From an uncultured Spirochaetaceae bacterium (GTDB lineage Bacteria; Spirochaetota; Spirochaetia; Sphaerochaetales; Sphaerochaetaceae), in NCBI GenBank assembly GCA_944389025.1, contig CALXKU010000003.1:1-64000 (forward strand): a DNA stretch of 64,000 nucleotides, given 5' to 3'. The notes beneath the pieces are model-generated. The model was not told the DNA's origin. It did not search any database and was given only the letters and a program-made list of their open reading frames with translations. A program made the translations under genes and the position numbers. Of the stretch, positions 7,268-16,620 are shown in pieces (the first letter of the stretch is position 1; each line of letters opens with the position of its first letter).

Positions 7268-8629
7268 ATGAGTGAGCAGAAAGATTCCGAGAAGCTATTT
7301 ATTTCTACAAAACCCGTACGTTTGTTTTTTAAGGCGTCGATTCCCGGAGCCATCGGGATGCTCGCTTCTTCCACATATTACCTGACGGAGACGATATTCG
7401 TTGGCAGGATGCTGGGAGAGGATGCTTTTGCCGGTCTCAATCTTGCAATGCCATTCATTCTGATCGCATTCGCTCTTGCGGATCTTGTCGGAGTAGGCTC
7501 TTCCGTTCCGATTTCCATCAAACTGGGGCAGGGGAAAGGGGAGGAGGCAAACAAGGTATTCTCCCTGGCGGTCGTTCTCATATTCCTTTTCGGGCTTTTA
7601 TCCGGGGTTTTCTTCTACATAGCCGCACCTTTCATCTTCCATGCGATGGGAGCCGATCCTGTTATTGCTGAGCAGGCTACCGAGTATATGAGAGTCTATG
7701 CGATATTCGCACCGTTTGCATCAATGTCTTTTGCTTTCGATAACTACACGAGGATAAGCGGAAAGATAAACAGGAGCATGGGGGTCAACATATTCATGAG
7801 CGTGATGTGTTTTACTTTCCAGCTCATATTCCTTGTTCTCATGCGTCTGCCTATCGCATTCGCAGCTCTTGCATCATCTCTTGGCATGCTCATAACAACG
7901 AGCATATACATGTATCCGTTCATAAGAGGTAAAATGCTTCTTCATTTCCGCCGCCCAGAGTTCAATATGCATATGATCAAAGTCATTATCGCAAATGGCA
8001 TCCCATCATTTCTCAGCAACATGTCCGGGCGCATCGTATCAATTGTGATGAATGCGGCGCTTCTTGCTGTCGGTGGTGCGACTGCCGTCTCCATATATGG
8101 AATACTTATGAGCATCGACGGTCTTGTGCTACCGACTATGTACGGCCTGTGCGACAGCCTTCAGCCTGCGGTCGGGTATAACTGGGGAGCTGGCAGGAAG
8201 GACAGGGTAAGAGCGATTGAAAGATGCTGTTATACGGCATCGATAACACTCTGCATGATAGCATTCCTTGTTCTTATTCTCTTTCCGGAAGGGACGGCAT
8301 CTCTCTTCGTTTCCGAGTCGGAGGCGATAATAAGGGGTGCCCATATGGCGATAATCATATTCGCATTCAACTATCTTATAAGATGGTTGAATTTCTCCAC
8401 CCAGAGTTTTTCCGCCTCGATAGGGCGTCCTCTCTATGCGACAATGATCTCGTTAAGCCAGGCTTTTGTCTTCCCTCTCGTTTTCATTCTCACGCTTTAT
8501 CCTCTTGGGCAGAACGGACTGCTTGCCAATATTACGGCATCCACATTCGCAACCGCCGTTGTCGCTGCGATAATTCTTACCAGGCTTATGCGGATTGTGA
8601 GCGATAAGAGCAGGGAAGGAGCGAACTAA
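7268..8629 (+). CDS. MATE-family multidrug efflux transporter, 453 aa
   Basis: A 12-helix inner-membrane protein of typical MATE length, beginning with a short cytoplasmic segment and the family pattern FKASIPGAIGMLASSTYYLTE-like first helix, an internal repeat after about residue 230 (NGIPSFLSNMSGRIVSIVMNAALL) and the conserved YGLCDSLQPAVGYNWGAGR segment near residues 291-309. MATE proteins export cationic drugs or metabolites in exchange for Na+ or H+. The divergent MerR gene and shared operator suggest inducible expression. It is not the polysaccharide-flippase type. The substrate cannot be read from sequence. Confidence 0.92.
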   Translation: MSEQKDSEKLFISTKPVRLFFKASIPGAIGMLASSTYYLTETIFVGRMLGEDAFAGLNLAMPFILIAFALADLVGVGSSVPISIKLGQGKGEEANKVFSLAVVLIFLFGLLSGVFFYIAAPFIFHAMGADPVIAEQATEYMRVYAIFAPFASMSFAFDNYTRISGKINRSMGVNIFMSVMCFTFQLIFLVLMRLPIAFAALASSLGMLITTSIYMYPFIRGKMLLHFRRPEFNMHMIKVIIANGIPSFLSNMSGRIVSIVMNAALLAVGGATAVSIYGILMSIDGLVLPTMYGLCDSLQPAVGYNWGAGRKDRVRAIERCCYTASITLCMIAFLVLILFPEGTASLFVSESEAIIRGAHMAIIIFAFNYLIRWLNFSTQSFSASIGRPLYATMISLSQAFVFPLVFILTLYPLGQNGLLANITASTFATAVVAAIILTRLMRIVSDKSREGAN

Positions 8630-8648
8630 ATCTTTTTCTTTAAACGTG

Positions 8649-8677
8649 TTGACATGATTTGAATTATTTCCTATTAT
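8649..8677 (+). promoter_or_regulatory. Strong sigma-70-type promoter of the tuf-ribosomal operon
   Basis: TTGACA (8649-8654), a 17-base spacer and TATTAT (8672-8677) make a near-consensus promoter, as expected for an operon of about 25 translation genes. Transcription would begin near 8684, leaving a leader of about 245 bases before tuf. Confidence 0.8.
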
Positions 8678-8928
8678 GGTCAAGGTGTCTCTGCGGGCTA
8701 AGACGCGCAGTGACGGTGAGCCAAACCGATTGCCTAAGTGCAGTTCAGGTGGTTCCAGAAACGTAGGTTTTTTATAAGTTTAATACGTATGTCGTCAGGC
8801 TTGACCTGCTGACCTCTGGAGCTAAAAGAACACTAAAGCAATCAGTTTAATCTCGCAAACCGGTAAAGGCTTGGGCCTTTATGATATATTTTTTGAGTTG
8901 TGACTAGAGAGTCACAAGGAGGAAACTG
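8678..8928 (+). promoter_or_regulatory. Long structured leader of the tuf operon with attenuator-like and SD-proximal hairpins
   Basis: The leader has no convincing gene and is richer in G+C than nearby spacers around 8690-8760. Two hairpins stand out. TAAAGGC (8864-8870), loop TTGG, GCCTTTA (8875-8881) is followed by a run of six Ts at 8889-8894 and resembles an intrinsic terminator or attenuator. TTGTGACT (8898-8905), loop AGAG, AGTCACAA (8910-8917) overlaps the AAGGAGG ribosome-binding site at 8916-8922 by its last two bases. The arrangement suggests control of transcription or translation of EF-Tu in the leader. It is not a tRNA and matches no riboswitch I know. Confidence 0.55.
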
Positions 8929-10119
8929 ATGGCTAAGGAAAAATTCGAAAGAACGAAGCCACACGTAAACGTTGGTACTATCGGTCACGTTGACCATGGT
9001 AAGACGACTCTCACAGCTGCTATCACAATGCACTGTGCAAAGCTTTTCGGTGACAAGGCTCTTGCTTATGACGCAATTGACAACGCACCAGAGGAAAAGG
9101 AAAGAGGTATTACAATCAACACAAGGCACGTTGAGTACCAGTCAAAGAACAGACACTATGCACACGTTGACTGCCCGGGCCACGCTGACTACATCAAGAA
9201 CATGATTACTGGTGCTGCACAGATGGACGGAGCTATCATCGTAGTAGCTGCTACAGACGGTGCTATGGCTCAGACAAAGGAGCACATCCTTCTCGCTCGC
9301 CAGGTTGGTGTACCTGCAATCATCGTATTCATCAACAAGTGTGATCAGGTTGACGATCCAGATCTCATCGAGCTCGTAGAAGAGGAGATGAGAGACCTTC
9401 TCACAGAGTATGGTTTCGACGGAGCTGGATGCCCTGTTATCAAGGGAAGCGCATATCTTGCAATGACACAGCCGGACAACCCAGAGGCTACAAAGTGCAT
9501 CGACGAGCTTCTCGACGCTATGGACGAGTACATCCCACTTCCTGCACGTGCAGTCGATCAGCCGTTCCTTATGCCAATTGAGGACATCTTCTCAATCAGC
9601 GGAAGAGGAACTGTTGTTACAGGAAGAATCGAGCGCGGAACAGTACATGTCAACGATCCAGTTTCTATCGTTGGTATCCGCGAGACAAAGAACACTGTTG
9701 TAACAGGTGTTGAGATGTTCAACAAGCTTCTCGACGAGGGACAGGCTGGAGATAACATCGGAGCACTTCTCAGAGGTGTTGATAAGAAGGAAGTTGTAAG
9801 AGGACAGGTTCTTGCAAAGCCAGGTTCAATTACACCGCACGCAAAGTTCACAGGAACTGTATACGTACTCAGCAAGGAAGAGGGTGGTAGACACTCCCCG
9901 TTCTTTGATGGATATCGCCCACAGTTCTATTTCAGAACTACTGATATCACAGGTACTTGCCACCTTCCTGCAGGAAAGGAAATGGTTATGCCTGGCGATC
10001 ACACTGAGATCAATGTTGAGCTCATTCACCCAGTTGCTATGGATAAGGGTCTCCGCTTCGCTATCCGCGAGGGTGGACGCACTGTAGCTTCCGGTCAGGT
10101 TACTGAGATTCAGGACTAA
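8929..10119 (+). CDS. tuf: Translation elongation factor Tu
   Basis: EF-Tu delivers aminoacyl-tRNA to the ribosome as a GTP complex. All GTPase motifs are present: GHVDHGKT (19-26), the RGITIN switch I segment, DCPGH in G3 and NKCD in G4. Beta-barrel domains 2 and 3 follow, with 396 residues in total, normal for the family. The start follows a consensus AAGGAGG. It is the first gene of the operon, the position it has in other spirochaetes, and a terminator-like hairpin separates it from rpsJ, so it can be made in excess over the ribosomal proteins. Confidence 0.99.
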   Translation: MAKEKFERTKPHVNVGTIGHVDHGKTTLTAAITMHCAKLFGDKALAYDAIDNAPEEKERGITINTRHVEYQSKNRHYAHVDCPGHADYIKNMITGAAQMDGAIIVVAATDGAMAQTKEHILLARQVGVPAIIVFINKCDQVDDPDLIELVEEEMRDLLTEYGFDGAGCPVIKGSAYLAMTQPDNPEATKCIDELLDAMDEYIPLPARAVDQPFLMPIEDIFSISGRGTVVTGRIERGTVHVNDPVSIVGIRETKNTVVTGVEMFNKLLDEGQAGDNIGALLRGVDKKEVVRGQVLAKPGSITPHAKFTGTVYVLSKEEGGRHSPFFDGYRPQFYFRTTDITGTCHLPAGKEMVMPGDHTEINVELIHPVAMDKGLRFAIREGGRTVASGQVTEIQD

Positions 10120-10126
10120 CCTAATA

Positions 10127-10170
10127 ACTGGCCGGGGTTGATGAAACCTCGGTCGGTATTTTTGATTTTT
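10127..10170 (+). terminator. Intra-operon terminator between tuf and rpsJ
   Basis: ACTGGCCGGGGTT (10127-10139) pairs with AACCTCGGTCGGT (10145-10157) over 13 base pairs with three wobbles and a five-base loop, followed by ATTTTTGATTTTT. The rpsJ ribosome-binding site begins at the next base. No new promoter fits between them, so downstream genes must be reached by read-through. Confidence 0.8.
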
Positions 10171-10184
10171 GGAGATTTTTGAAA

Positions 10185-10493
10185 ATGGCAAACGAGAGAA
10201 TTCGAGTCAAGTTAACAGGTTTTGAAACAGAATTGGTAGAACAGAGCTCAAAGGCTATTGTTCAGACTGTTGTTAAGGCAGGGGCAAAGGTATCTGGTCC
10301 CATACCACTTCCGACTCGTATCAATAAGTATACTGTCTTGAGATCACCTCACGTTAATAAGAAGAGTCGCGAGCAGTTCGAGATGAGAACACACAAGAGG
10401 TTAATTGACATATTGGACCCAACTCAGAAGGTTGTGGAAGCCCTTATGAAACTTGAACTCCCAGCCGGTGTGGACGTAGAAATTAGACAGTAA
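10185..10493 (+). CDS. rpsJ: 30S ribosomal protein S10
   Basis: S10 is a head protein of the small subunit and, as NusE, an antitermination factor. The family pattern is clear ([10 protein letters not shown] near the start; [32 protein letters not shown]...), and 102 residues is the usual length. I choose ATG 10185 because GGAG at 10171-10174 is ten bases upstream; the in-frame TTG at 10179 is too close. It starts the S10 cluster directly after the tuf terminator. Since NusE promotes read-through, its position right after a terminator is noteworthy. Confidence 0.98.
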   Translation: MANERIRVKLTGFETELVEQSSKAIVQTVVKAGAKVSGPIPLPTRINKYTVLRSPHVNKKSREQFEMRTHKRLIDILDPTQKVVEALMKLELPAGVDVEIRQ

Positions 10494-10507
10494 AGTTGAG
10501 GTAAGAG

Positions 10508-11128
10508 ATGTTAGGGCTTATCGGCAAAAAAGTTGGAATGACACAGGTGTTTGATGACAAAGGCAGACTCACTCCTGTGACTGTAATTAAAATTGAAGAT
10601 AATGTCGTCATTGCAAATAGAACTGAAGATAAGAATGGTTATTCAGCGGCAGTTCTTGCGACTGGTGACAAGAAGAAAAGTCAGATCACAAAGCCATATG
10701 CTGGCCAGTTCAAAGACGTTTGTGAACCAAAGGCCATAGTTATGGAGATGAGGGATTTCGACCAGGATGCCAAAGTAGGAGACAAATTCGGCGTTGACCT
10801 GTTCAAGGATGTCACATTCGTTGACGTAACAGGAACAAGCAAGGGTAAGGGTTTCCAGGGCGGTATGAAGCGCTACGGCTTTGGTGGTGGTAGAGCGACT
10901 CACGGTTCCAAGTTCCACAGGGATCTTGGTGGTACAGCTATGAGCTCAACTCCTGCTCGCACATTCAAGGGCCACAGAATGGCAGGCCATATGGGCGACG
11001 AGAGGGTAACCGTACAGAACCTTAAGGTTGTGGCAATCGATAGCGATATGCAGGTTCTCATGGTAAAGGGCGCTATTCCTGGCCCAACTCAGAGCACTGT
11101 GATCGTAAAGAAAGCGATTAAGAAGTAG
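10508..11128 (+). CDS. rplC: 50S ribosomal protein L3
   Basis: L3 binds 23S rRNA near the peptidyl-transferase centre and is an early assembly protein. The start MLGLIGKKVGMTQVFDDKG and the central loop GFGGGRATHGSKFHRDLG are diagnostic. Length is 206 residues. GAGGTAAGAG precedes the ATG and 14 bases separate it from rpsJ. Nothing unusual is seen. Confidence 0.98.
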   Translation: MLGLIGKKVGMTQVFDDKGRLTPVTVIKIEDNVVIANRTEDKNGYSAAVLATGDKKKSQITKPYAGQFKDVCEPKAIVMEMRDFDQDAKVGDKFGVDLFKDVTFVDVTGTSKGKGFQGGMKRYGFGGGRATHGSKFHRDLGGTAMSSTPARTFKGHRMAGHMGDERVTVQNLKVVAIDSDMQVLMVKGAIPGPTQSTVIVKKAIKK

Positions 11129-11140
11129 TGGAGTTAGGAT

Positions 11141-11770
11141 ATGGAACAGAAGGTTTTTTCTACTACAGGTGAGGAGATCCGCACAATAAATCTCAATGAG
11201 AATGTATTCGGCATTGAGGTTTCAACTGGCGCAATCTACCATGCAATAAGAAATGAAGCAGCTAACAGAAGAGTTGGAACTGCTTGCACAAAGACCCGTG
11301 CTGAGGTCAATTACAGCAATACCAAGCCTTATAAGCAGAAGGGAACTGGTAATGCAAGAAGGGGTGATAAGAAGTCCCCAATCTCAGTTGGTGGTGGTAC
11401 GATTTTCGGACCGAAGCCAAGAGATTACAGCTACAGCTTACCGAAGAAGGTGAAGCGCCTTGCTCTCAAGAGCCTCCTCTCAATGAGTGTTGAGGACGGA
11501 AGACTCTGTGTTATCGAGGACTTTACAAGCGAGAACGGTAAGACCAAGGATCTTGTCCGCATTATGAAGGCTTTTAACACAGAAGATCAGCGCACCGTTA
11601 TCATTATGAAGGATGATGATGTAATGCTTCGCCGTGCTGCAAGGAATATTCCTTACCTTCACGTACTCTGCTATGACAAGCTCTGTGCAAAGGAACTCCT
11701 TTACGGAAGAAAGATTCTCATCCTTGAAGGCGCTTGCACCAACCTTAATGATTTCTATGGTGAGAACTAA
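11141..11770 (+). CDS. rplD: 50S ribosomal protein L4
   Basis: L4 lines the peptide exit tunnel through an extended loop, visible here as the basic YKQKGTGNARRGDKKSP segment around residues 64-80. The length is 209 residues. In E. coli L4 represses this operon by binding the S10 leader; here the operon leader precedes tuf instead, so the same control cannot be assumed. AGTTAGGAT precedes the ATG. Confidence 0.97.
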   Translation: MEQKVFSTTGEEIRTINLNENVFGIEVSTGAIYHAIRNEAANRRVGTACTKTRAEVNYSNTKPYKQKGTGNARRGDKKSPISVGGGTIFGPKPRDYSYSLPKKVKRLALKSLLSMSVEDGRLCVIEDFTSENGKTKDLVRIMKAFNTEDQRTVIIMKDDDVMLRRAARNIPYLHVLCYDKLCAKELLYGRKILILEGACTNLNDFYGEN

Positions 11771-11780
11771 GGGGTAAGAG

Positions 11781-12080
11781 ATGAGAGCAGATCAGGTAAT
11801 TTTAGAACCAATCTTGAGCGAGAAATCAAATCTTGCACGTGAAGCTGAATGCAAAAAGTATACTTTCCGTGTAGACCCGAAGGCTAACAAGTATGAGATC
11901 ATGAAGGCCTGTAAGGAACTTTTCGGTGTAAACTGCATTGCTTGCAACGTAATGAATGTTAAGGGCAAGCCAAAGTATTCAAGAGGAAAGGGTGGTGCCA
12001 TCAAGGGTTACACTCCATCTTGGAAGAAGGCTATTGTTACATTGGCTAAGGGCGATAGCATCGCAGCCATAGAAGGTTAA
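11781..12080 (+). CDS. rplW: 50S ribosomal protein L23
   Basis: L23 sits at the exit-tunnel mouth and docks trigger factor and SRP. The conserved start (ILEPILSEKSN), the FRVDPKANKYEI strand and the KYSRGKGGAIKGYTPSWKKA tail fit the family, and 99 residues is normal. AAGGGGTAAG precedes the ATG, ten bases after rplD. Confidence 0.97.
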   Translation: MRADQVILEPILSEKSNLAREAECKKYTFRVDPKANKYEIMKACKELFGVNCIACNVMNVKGKPKYSRGKGGAIKGYTPSWKKAIVTLAKGDSIAAIEG

Positions 12081-12095
12081 TGGAGGACGAGAGAA

Positions 12096-12920
12096 ATGGC
12101 ACTTAAATCATATAAACCAAACACTCCTGGCCTCCGCCAGAGAACGATCTTAGTCCGCTCTGAAATCACGGCAGATAAGCCGGAGAAAACTCTGGTTATC
12201 TCACTGCCAAAGAGGGCTGGCCGCGATACGTTCGGTCGTATCAGCGTACGTCGCCGTGGCGGTGGACATAAGAGAGCATACAGAATCATCGACTTCAAGA
12301 GAGACAAGTATGGCGTTCCTGGAACTGTTAAGACGATTGAATACGATCCGAACAGATCCGCGAACATCGCACTCGTTTTCTACAAGGACGGTGAGAAGCG
12401 CTATATAATTGCACCTAAGGGACTGACCGTAGGAAGCGAGATCGTTAGCGGACCTAACGCTCCACTCTCAATCGGTAACGCTCTTCCACTCAAGAACATT
12501 CCCCTTGGACTTACCGTGCACAATGTTGAACTCACCCTTGGACGCGGTGGACAGCTTGTAAGAGCAGCAGGGTTAGGCGCAACAATCATAGCTAAGGAAG
12601 GAGATTACGTAACACTCCGCCTCCCTTCAGGCGAGATGAGGATGGTCTTCGGTGAGTGCTATGCCACGATTGGCGAGCTTGGAAACGAGGATCACATGAA
12701 CGTCTCTCTTGGAAAGGCTGGTGCTTCCAGACATCTTGGAAGAAGACCAAAGGTAAGAGGTGTCGTAATGAACCCTGTTGACCACCCGCATGGAGGTGGT
12801 GAAGGAAAGACGGCTGCAGGTCGCCATCCGGTTACTCCTTGGGGTAAGCCGACTAAGGGTGCTAAGACACGCAGCAAGAAGAATCCTTCCAACAAGTTTA
12901 TCGTTAAGAAGCGCAAGTAG
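12096..12920 (+). CDS. rplB: 50S ribosomal protein L2
   Basis: L2 is a large conserved protein needed for subunit association and peptidyl transfer. The diagnostic [14 protein letters not shown] segment near residues 225-240 and the basic C-terminus ([17 protein letters not shown]) are intact. Length is 274 residues. GGAGG lies upstream of the ATG. No anomaly is visible. Confidence 0.98.
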   Translation: MALKSYKPNTPGLRQRTILVRSEITADKPEKTLVISLPKRAGRDTFGRISVRRRGGGHKRAYRIIDFKRDKYGVPGTVKTIEYDPNRSANIALVFYKDGEKRYIIAPKGLTVGSEIVSGPNAPLSIGNALPLKNIPLGLTVHNVELTLGRGGQLVRAAGLGATIIAKEGDYVTLRLPSGEMRMVFGECYATIGELGNEDHMNVSLGKAGASRHLGRRPKVRGVVMNPVDHPHGGGEGKTAAGRHPVTPWGKPTKGAKTRSKKNPSNKFIVKKRK

Positions 12921-12929
12921 GAGTAGAAA

Positions 12930-13202
12930 GTGTCAAGGTCAATTAAGAAAGGTCCTTTCATCGATGCTAAGCTCGAGAAGAGGATTTTAGAATCAAACAA
13001 AGCTGGTCAGAAGCAGATGGTTAAGACCTACTCACGTAGTTCTACAATCATCCCAGAAATGGTTGGATACACCATCTCCGTTTATAATGGCAAGACCTGG
13101 GTTCCAGTATATGTTACTGAAAACCTTGTAGGACATAAGCTCGGTGAGTTTGCTCCTACACGTATCTTCCGCGGTCATGCATCTGACAAGAAGGGTAAAT
13201 AA
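12930..13202 (+). CDS. rpsS: 30S ribosomal protein S19
   Basis: S19 contacts the A-site finger in the small-subunit head. [19 protein letters not shown] at the start and the [16 protein letters not shown] segment identify it; 90 residues is normal. It begins with GTG at 12930, preceded by AGGAG, rather than ATG. Confidence 0.97.
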   Translation: MSRSIKKGPFIDAKLEKRILESNKAGQKQMVKTYSRSSTIIPEMVGYTISVYNGKTWVPVYVTENLVGHKLGEFAPTRIFRGHASDKKGK

Positions 13203-13213
13203 GTAGGTGTTAT

Positions 13214-13567
13214 ATGGAAACTAAAGGTTATAAAGCAATTGCCAAGTATTTAATGGTTTCACCTTCTAAGGTACGCCCTGTCGCAGATTTAATCAGGGGC
13301 AAGAGCTACCCGCAGGCTGAGGCTATTCTGAATGCAATGCCACAGAAGGGTGCACGTCTTATTGCCAAGGTTCTCAAGTCTGCAGGTGCTAACGCACTTT
13401 ATCAGAACAGGAAGCTTGACGAGGATTCCCTCTTCGTTTCCGCTATCTATGTGGATGATGGCCCGAGGCTCAAGAGGGTATGGCCACGCTCTCATGGAAG
13501 GCGTGACATCCTGCTCAAGAGGATGAGTCACATCACAGTTATCGTAGATGAGAAGGTAGGTAAGTAA
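13214..13567 (+). CDS. rplV: 50S ribosomal protein L22
   Basis: L22 lines the exit tunnel with a beta-hairpin. The KYLMVSPSKVRPVADLIRGK start and the C-terminal PRLKRVWPRSHGRRDILLKR hairpin, including basic residues that reach the tunnel wall, are present. The length is 117 residues. Its last base is the first base of the rpsC start codon, so translation is coupled. Confidence 0.97.
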   Translation: METKGYKAIAKYLMVSPSKVRPVADLIRGKSYPQAEAILNAMPQKGARLIAKVLKSAGANALYQNRKLDEDSLFVSAIYVDDGPRLKRVWPRSHGRRDILLKRMSHITVIVDEKVGK

Positions 13568-14271
13568 TGGGCCAGAAAGTTAATCCAATCGGACTTAGAC
13601 TTGGTATCAACAAGACTTGGAAGTCAAAGTGGTATGTAGACCGCAAAGAGTATGCGGATACCCTCCATGAGGATCTTGTCCTCAGAAAGGCTCTTCTTGC
13701 ATGCCAGGAAGTTCAGAATGCGGACATTGCAGATGTTGAGATCATCCGCAAGCCACAGCGTGTAACTCTCGTAATCTCGACCGCACGCCCTGGAATCATC
13801 ATTGGTACCAAGGGTGCAACAGTTGAAAAGGTTGCTCAGAAGCTACAGAAGCTCACAGATAAGAGTCTCCAGATCAAAATCAAGGAGATCAAGAAGAGTG
13901 AGACTAACGCTCAGCTCATTGCCCAGAACATTGCTCACACACTTGAGAACAGAGGTGCTTTCCGCCGTGCGATGAAGAACGCTGTTTCCAAAGCGATGGC
14001 TGGTGGAGCTCAGGGAGTTAAGGTCATGTGCGCAGGACGCCTTGGCGGTGCTGAGATTGCTAGAACAGAGTGGATGAAGGAAGGTCGTGTACCACTTCAC
14101 ACACTTCGCTCTGATATCGATTATGGTGTAGCTACTGCTAATACCAGCTTTGGTGCGATCGGTATCAAGGTATGGGTTTTCAACGGCGAGATCTTTAACC
14201 GTGCGAAGGCTGAGGATGAGACAGTCGGAACTATCGTTAAGAAGAAGACTGAATCAGAGGCAAGGAGTTAA
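13567..14271 (+). CDS. rpsC: 30S ribosomal protein S3
   Basis: S3 forms part of the mRNA entry channel. It has the [16 protein letters not shown] start, a type II KH motif ([17 protein letters not shown]) near residues 77-95 and the C-terminal [18 protein letters not shown]. It is 234 residues long. The start overlaps the rplV stop by one base; the ribosome-binding site lies inside rplV (AAGGTAGG). Confidence 0.98.
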   Translation: MGQKVNPIGLRLGINKTWKSKWYVDRKEYADTLHEDLVLRKALLACQEVQNADIADVEIIRKPQRVTLVISTARPGIIIGTKGATVEKVAQKLQKLTDKSLQIKIKEIKKSETNAQLIAQNIAHTLENRGAFRRAMKNAVSKAMAGGAQGVKVMCAGRLGGAEIARTEWMKEGRVPLHTLRSDIDYGVATANTSFGAIGIKVWVFNGEIFNRAKAEDETVGTIVKKKTESEARS

Positions 14272-14273
14272 CG

Positions 14274-14690
14274 ATGCTTAGTCCTAAGAGAATAAAGTTC
14301 AGAAAGAAGCAGCGCGGAACACGCGATGCAGTTGCACATAAGGGTAACAGCCTTGCATTCGGTGAGTACGGGCTTATGGCTCTTGAGCCAAGATGGATTA
14401 CGAACCGTCAGATCGAGGCTGCCCGTGTCGCAATGACAAGACACGTAAAGCGTGGCGGTAAGGTATGGATCCGCATCTTCCCAGATATGCCGTATACAAA
14501 GAAGCCTGCTGAGACAAGACAGGGTAACGGTAAGGGAAATCCGGAAGGATGGGTTGCTGTAGTAAAGACCGGAGCAATCATGTTTGAGATGGGTGGCGTT
14601 GATGAAACACTCGCTCGCGAGGCTCTTGAGCTCGCAGCTTCAAAGCTCCCTATCAAGACAAAATTCATCGTCCGCTCGGATATGGAGTAG
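14274..14690 (+). CDS. rplP: 50S ribosomal protein L16
   Basis: L16 organises the A-site tRNA region of the large subunit. [40 protein letters not shown] and the [21 protein letters not shown] stretch are conserved. It has 138 residues. AAGGAG precedes the ATG, two bases after the rpsC stop. Confidence 0.98.
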   Translation: MLSPKRIKFRKKQRGTRDAVAHKGNSLAFGEYGLMALEPRWITNRQIEAARVAMTRHVKRGGKVWIRIFPDMPYTKKPAETRQGNGKGNPEGWVAVVKTGAIMFEMGGVDETLAREALELAASKLPIKTKFIVRSDME

Positions 14691-14695
14691 TAGAA

Positions 14696-14899
14696 ATGAA
14701 GAAATCTTATAAGGATCTTAGCTACAAAGAGCTGGTAGCAGAACGTGATAAGCTGAGAAAGGAACTGGTTAACCTCAGGATGCAGAAGGTGCTCAGTCAT
14801 CTTGATAATCCTGTGGCACTCAGAACCACAAGAAGGGATATTGCCCGTCTGAATACGAGAATCCACGCTGTGGATATCGGAATCGCGAAGGCAAAATAA
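14696..14899 (+). CDS. rpmC: 50S ribosomal protein L29
   Basis: L29 is a small helical protein near the tunnel exit that helps bind SRP and trigger factor. The [22 protein letters not shown] helix pair and the [17 protein letters not shown] segment match the family. It is 67 residues long, with GGAG in the rplP stop region as ribosome-binding site. Confidence 0.96.
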   Translation: MKKSYKDLSYKELVAERDKLRKELVNLRMQKVLSHLDNPVALRTTRRDIARLNTRIHAVDIGIAKAK

Positions 14900-14911
14900 G
14901 AGAGGAAGGAA

Positions 14912-15166
14912 ATGATACAGGCTAGAAAGAAAATTATGCAGGGTCTTGTTGTCAGCGATAAGATGGACAAGACTATCGTAGTCCAGGTTTCTAACAGGAC
15001 TCTCCATCCTCTTTATAAGAAGTACGTGGTTTCCACAAAGAAGTTCAAGGCTCATGATGAGCGCAACGAGGCACACTATGGGGACACTGTCCGCATTATG
15101 GAATGCCGCCACCTGTCAAAGGACAAGTGCTGGAGGCTCGTTGAGATTGTCGAGAGAGCACGCTAA
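14912..15166 (+). CDS. rpsQ: 30S ribosomal protein S17
   Basis: S17 is a primary 16S rRNA binder with an OB fold. [20 protein letters not shown] and the [19 protein letters not shown] segment are diagnostic. Length is 84 residues. GAGGAAGG lies just before the ATG. Confidence 0.97.
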   Translation: MIQARKKIMQGLVVSDKMDKTIVVQVSNRTLHPLYKKYVVSTKKFKAHDERNEAHYGDTVRIMECRHLSKDKCWRLVEIVERAR

Positions 15167-15177
15167 GGAGTAATGCC

Positions 15178-15543
15178 ATGGTACAGATGCAGACTTATTT
15201 GAATGTAGCGGATAACAGTGGTGCTAAGCGTGTGCAGTGCATCAAGGTTCTTGGCGGCAGCCATAGATATATTGCCGGCATTGGTGATATCATCGTTGTT
15301 GCGGTTAAGGATGCTCTTCCGAACGGAGCCATCAAGAAGGGTGATGTTCTGAAGGCTGTTATCGTAAGGACAAAGAAGGAATACCGCAGACCTGACGGTA
15401 CCTATATCAGGTTCGATGACAATGCATGCGTTGTCATTGATGCCAACAATAACCCACGCGGAAAGCGTATCTTCGGACCTGTTGCTCGTGAGCTCAGGGA
15501 TGGCTACATGAAGATCGTTTCACTCGCACCGGAAGTGTTGTAG
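15178..15543 (+). CDS. rplN: 50S ribosomal protein L14
   Basis: L14 lies at the subunit interface and begins the spc cluster. [36 protein letters not shown] and the C-terminal IVSLAPEVL are typical. It has 121 residues. AAGGAG precedes the first ATG at 15178, which I prefer over the Met four codons in. Confidence 0.97.
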   Translation: MVQMQTYLNVADNSGAKRVQCIKVLGGSHRYIAGIGDIIVVAVKDALPNGAIKKGDVLKAVIVRTKKEYRRPDGTYIRFDDNACVVIDANNNPRGKRIFGPVARELRDGYMKIVSLAPEVL

Positions 15544-15551
15544 GAGATAGT

Positions 15552-15851
15552 ATGAGACTGAAGAAAGATGACACAGTCAAGATCATTGCCGGCAAGGATA
15601 AGGGAAAGACCGGCAAGATCGTGAAGATTGACCCGAAGAATGAAAGGGTCTACGTCCAGGGTGCCAACATGATTACGAAGACTATCAAGAAGAGAAGTCC
15701 TCAGGATAAGGGTGGCATGATGGAAGTCGAGGCTCCAATCCACGTCTCAAACGTTGCTTTGCTCTCAAAGGACAAGACAAGCAGGATTGGATACAGGATT
15801 GAGAACGGAAAGAAAGTCCGTTATGCGAAGAAGACAGGTGAGGTACTCTAA
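15552..15851 (+). CDS. rplX: 50S ribosomal protein L24
   Basis: L24 is an assembly initiator for the large subunit. The KOW motif is intact near the start ([20 protein letters not shown]), followed by [19 protein letters not shown]. It is 99 residues long, with TAGGAG before the ATG. The ribosome-binding site of rplE lies within its last codons. Confidence 0.97.
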   Translation: MRLKKDDTVKIIAGKDKGKTGKIVKIDPKNERVYVQGANMITKTIKKRSPQDKGGMMEVEAPIHVSNVALLSKDKTSRIGYRIENGKKVRYAKKTGEVL

Positions 15852-15852
15852 G

Positions 15853-16410
15853 ATGGCAGAAGAGAAGTTCATTCCAAATTTCAAGAAGAAGTATCTTGAG
15901 ACAGTCGCACCTGAGCTTTACAAGGAATTCGGATACAAGACTGTAATGCAGATTCCTAAGATCGAGAAGATCACGGTCAGCGTCGGAGTAGGCGAGGCCA
16001 CAGTTAACAAGAAGCTTCTCGATGCAGCTGTAAAGGAACTCGAGCAGATTACAGGTCAGCACGTCGTTAAGACGAAGGCAAGGAAGAGTATCGCAAACTT
16101 CAAGATCAGGGCTGGACAGGAGATTGGAGCCATGGTAACCCTCCGCGGGGACAACATGTGGTATTTCCTCGAGCGCCTCATCTCGATTGCGCTTCCTCGT
16201 GTTAAGGACTTCAGGGGTGTTAAGCCAAATGCTTTCGATGGCCACGGAAACTACAGCCTCGGAATCACTGAGCAGATTATCTTCCCTGAGATCGATTATG
16301 ACAAGATCGAGAGAGTAAGCGGCCTTAACGTCGCTATTGTTACGACAGCAAAGACTGATGAGGAGGCTTTCGCGCTTCTTCAGAAGATCGGTATGCCTTT
16401 TGCTAAGTAA
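15853..16410 (+). CDS. rplE: 50S ribosomal protein L5
   Basis: L5 binds 5S rRNA and the P-site tRNA elbow. I start it at ATG 15853 ([14 protein letters not shown]), with AGGTGAGG upstream inside rplX. An in-frame extension of 33 residues is possible but lies over rplX and is not L5-like. Family signatures are [31 protein letters not shown] and [18 protein letters not shown]. Length from this start is 185 residues. Confidence 0.97.
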   Translation: MAEEKFIPNFKKKYLETVAPELYKEFGYKTVMQIPKIEKITVSVGVGEATVNKKLLDAAVKELEQITGQHVVKTKARKSIANFKIRAGQEIGAMVTLRGDNMWYFLERLISIALPRVKDFRGVKPNAFDGHGNYSLGITEQIIFPEIDYDKIERVSGLNVAIVTTAKTDEEAFALLQKIGMPFAK

Positions 16411-16425
16411 GGAGTAGGAGTAGAT

Positions 16426-16611
16426 ATGGCTAAGAAATCTTTGATTATTAAGGCAAAGAAGACACCGAAGTTCTCCACCCGTTCTTACAACAGATGCAGA
16501 ATTTGCGGTCGTCCTCGTGGTTATATGCGCCAGTTTGATATGTGCAGAGTATGCTTTAGAAAATTGGCTAGTGAAGGCCAGATTCCTGGCGTTACCAAAT
16601 CCAGCTGGTAG
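16426..16611 (+). CDS. rpsN: 30S ribosomal protein S14, zinc-binding type
   Basis: This is the short zinc-type S14 (rpsZ form), 61 residues, with [20 protein letters not shown] supplying the four cysteines (C-x2-C...C-x2-C). The long zinc-free paralogue is not in this window. AAGGAGTAGGAG precedes the ATG. Together with L36 and L31, it means that several ribosomal proteins encoded here need zinc. Confidence 0.97.
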   Translation: MAKKSLIIKAKKTPKFSTRSYNRCRICGRPRGYMRQFDMCRVCFRKLASEGQIPGVTKSSW

Positions 16612-16620
16612 GAGATAGTT

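Noticed and set aside
8676-8777. A possible leader peptide starting at ATG 8676 before tuf
   Set aside because: The ATG overlaps the -10 box, so it would not be in the transcript.
8678-8928. A tRNA or known riboswitch in the tuf leader
   Set aside because: No cloverleaf, no TTCGA-type T-loop and no recognised aptamer core.
14408-15112. A 234-codon minus-strand frame across rplP-rpmC-rpsQ
   Set aside because: Also an antisense shadow of ribosomal genes, without ribosome-binding site or recognisable protein.
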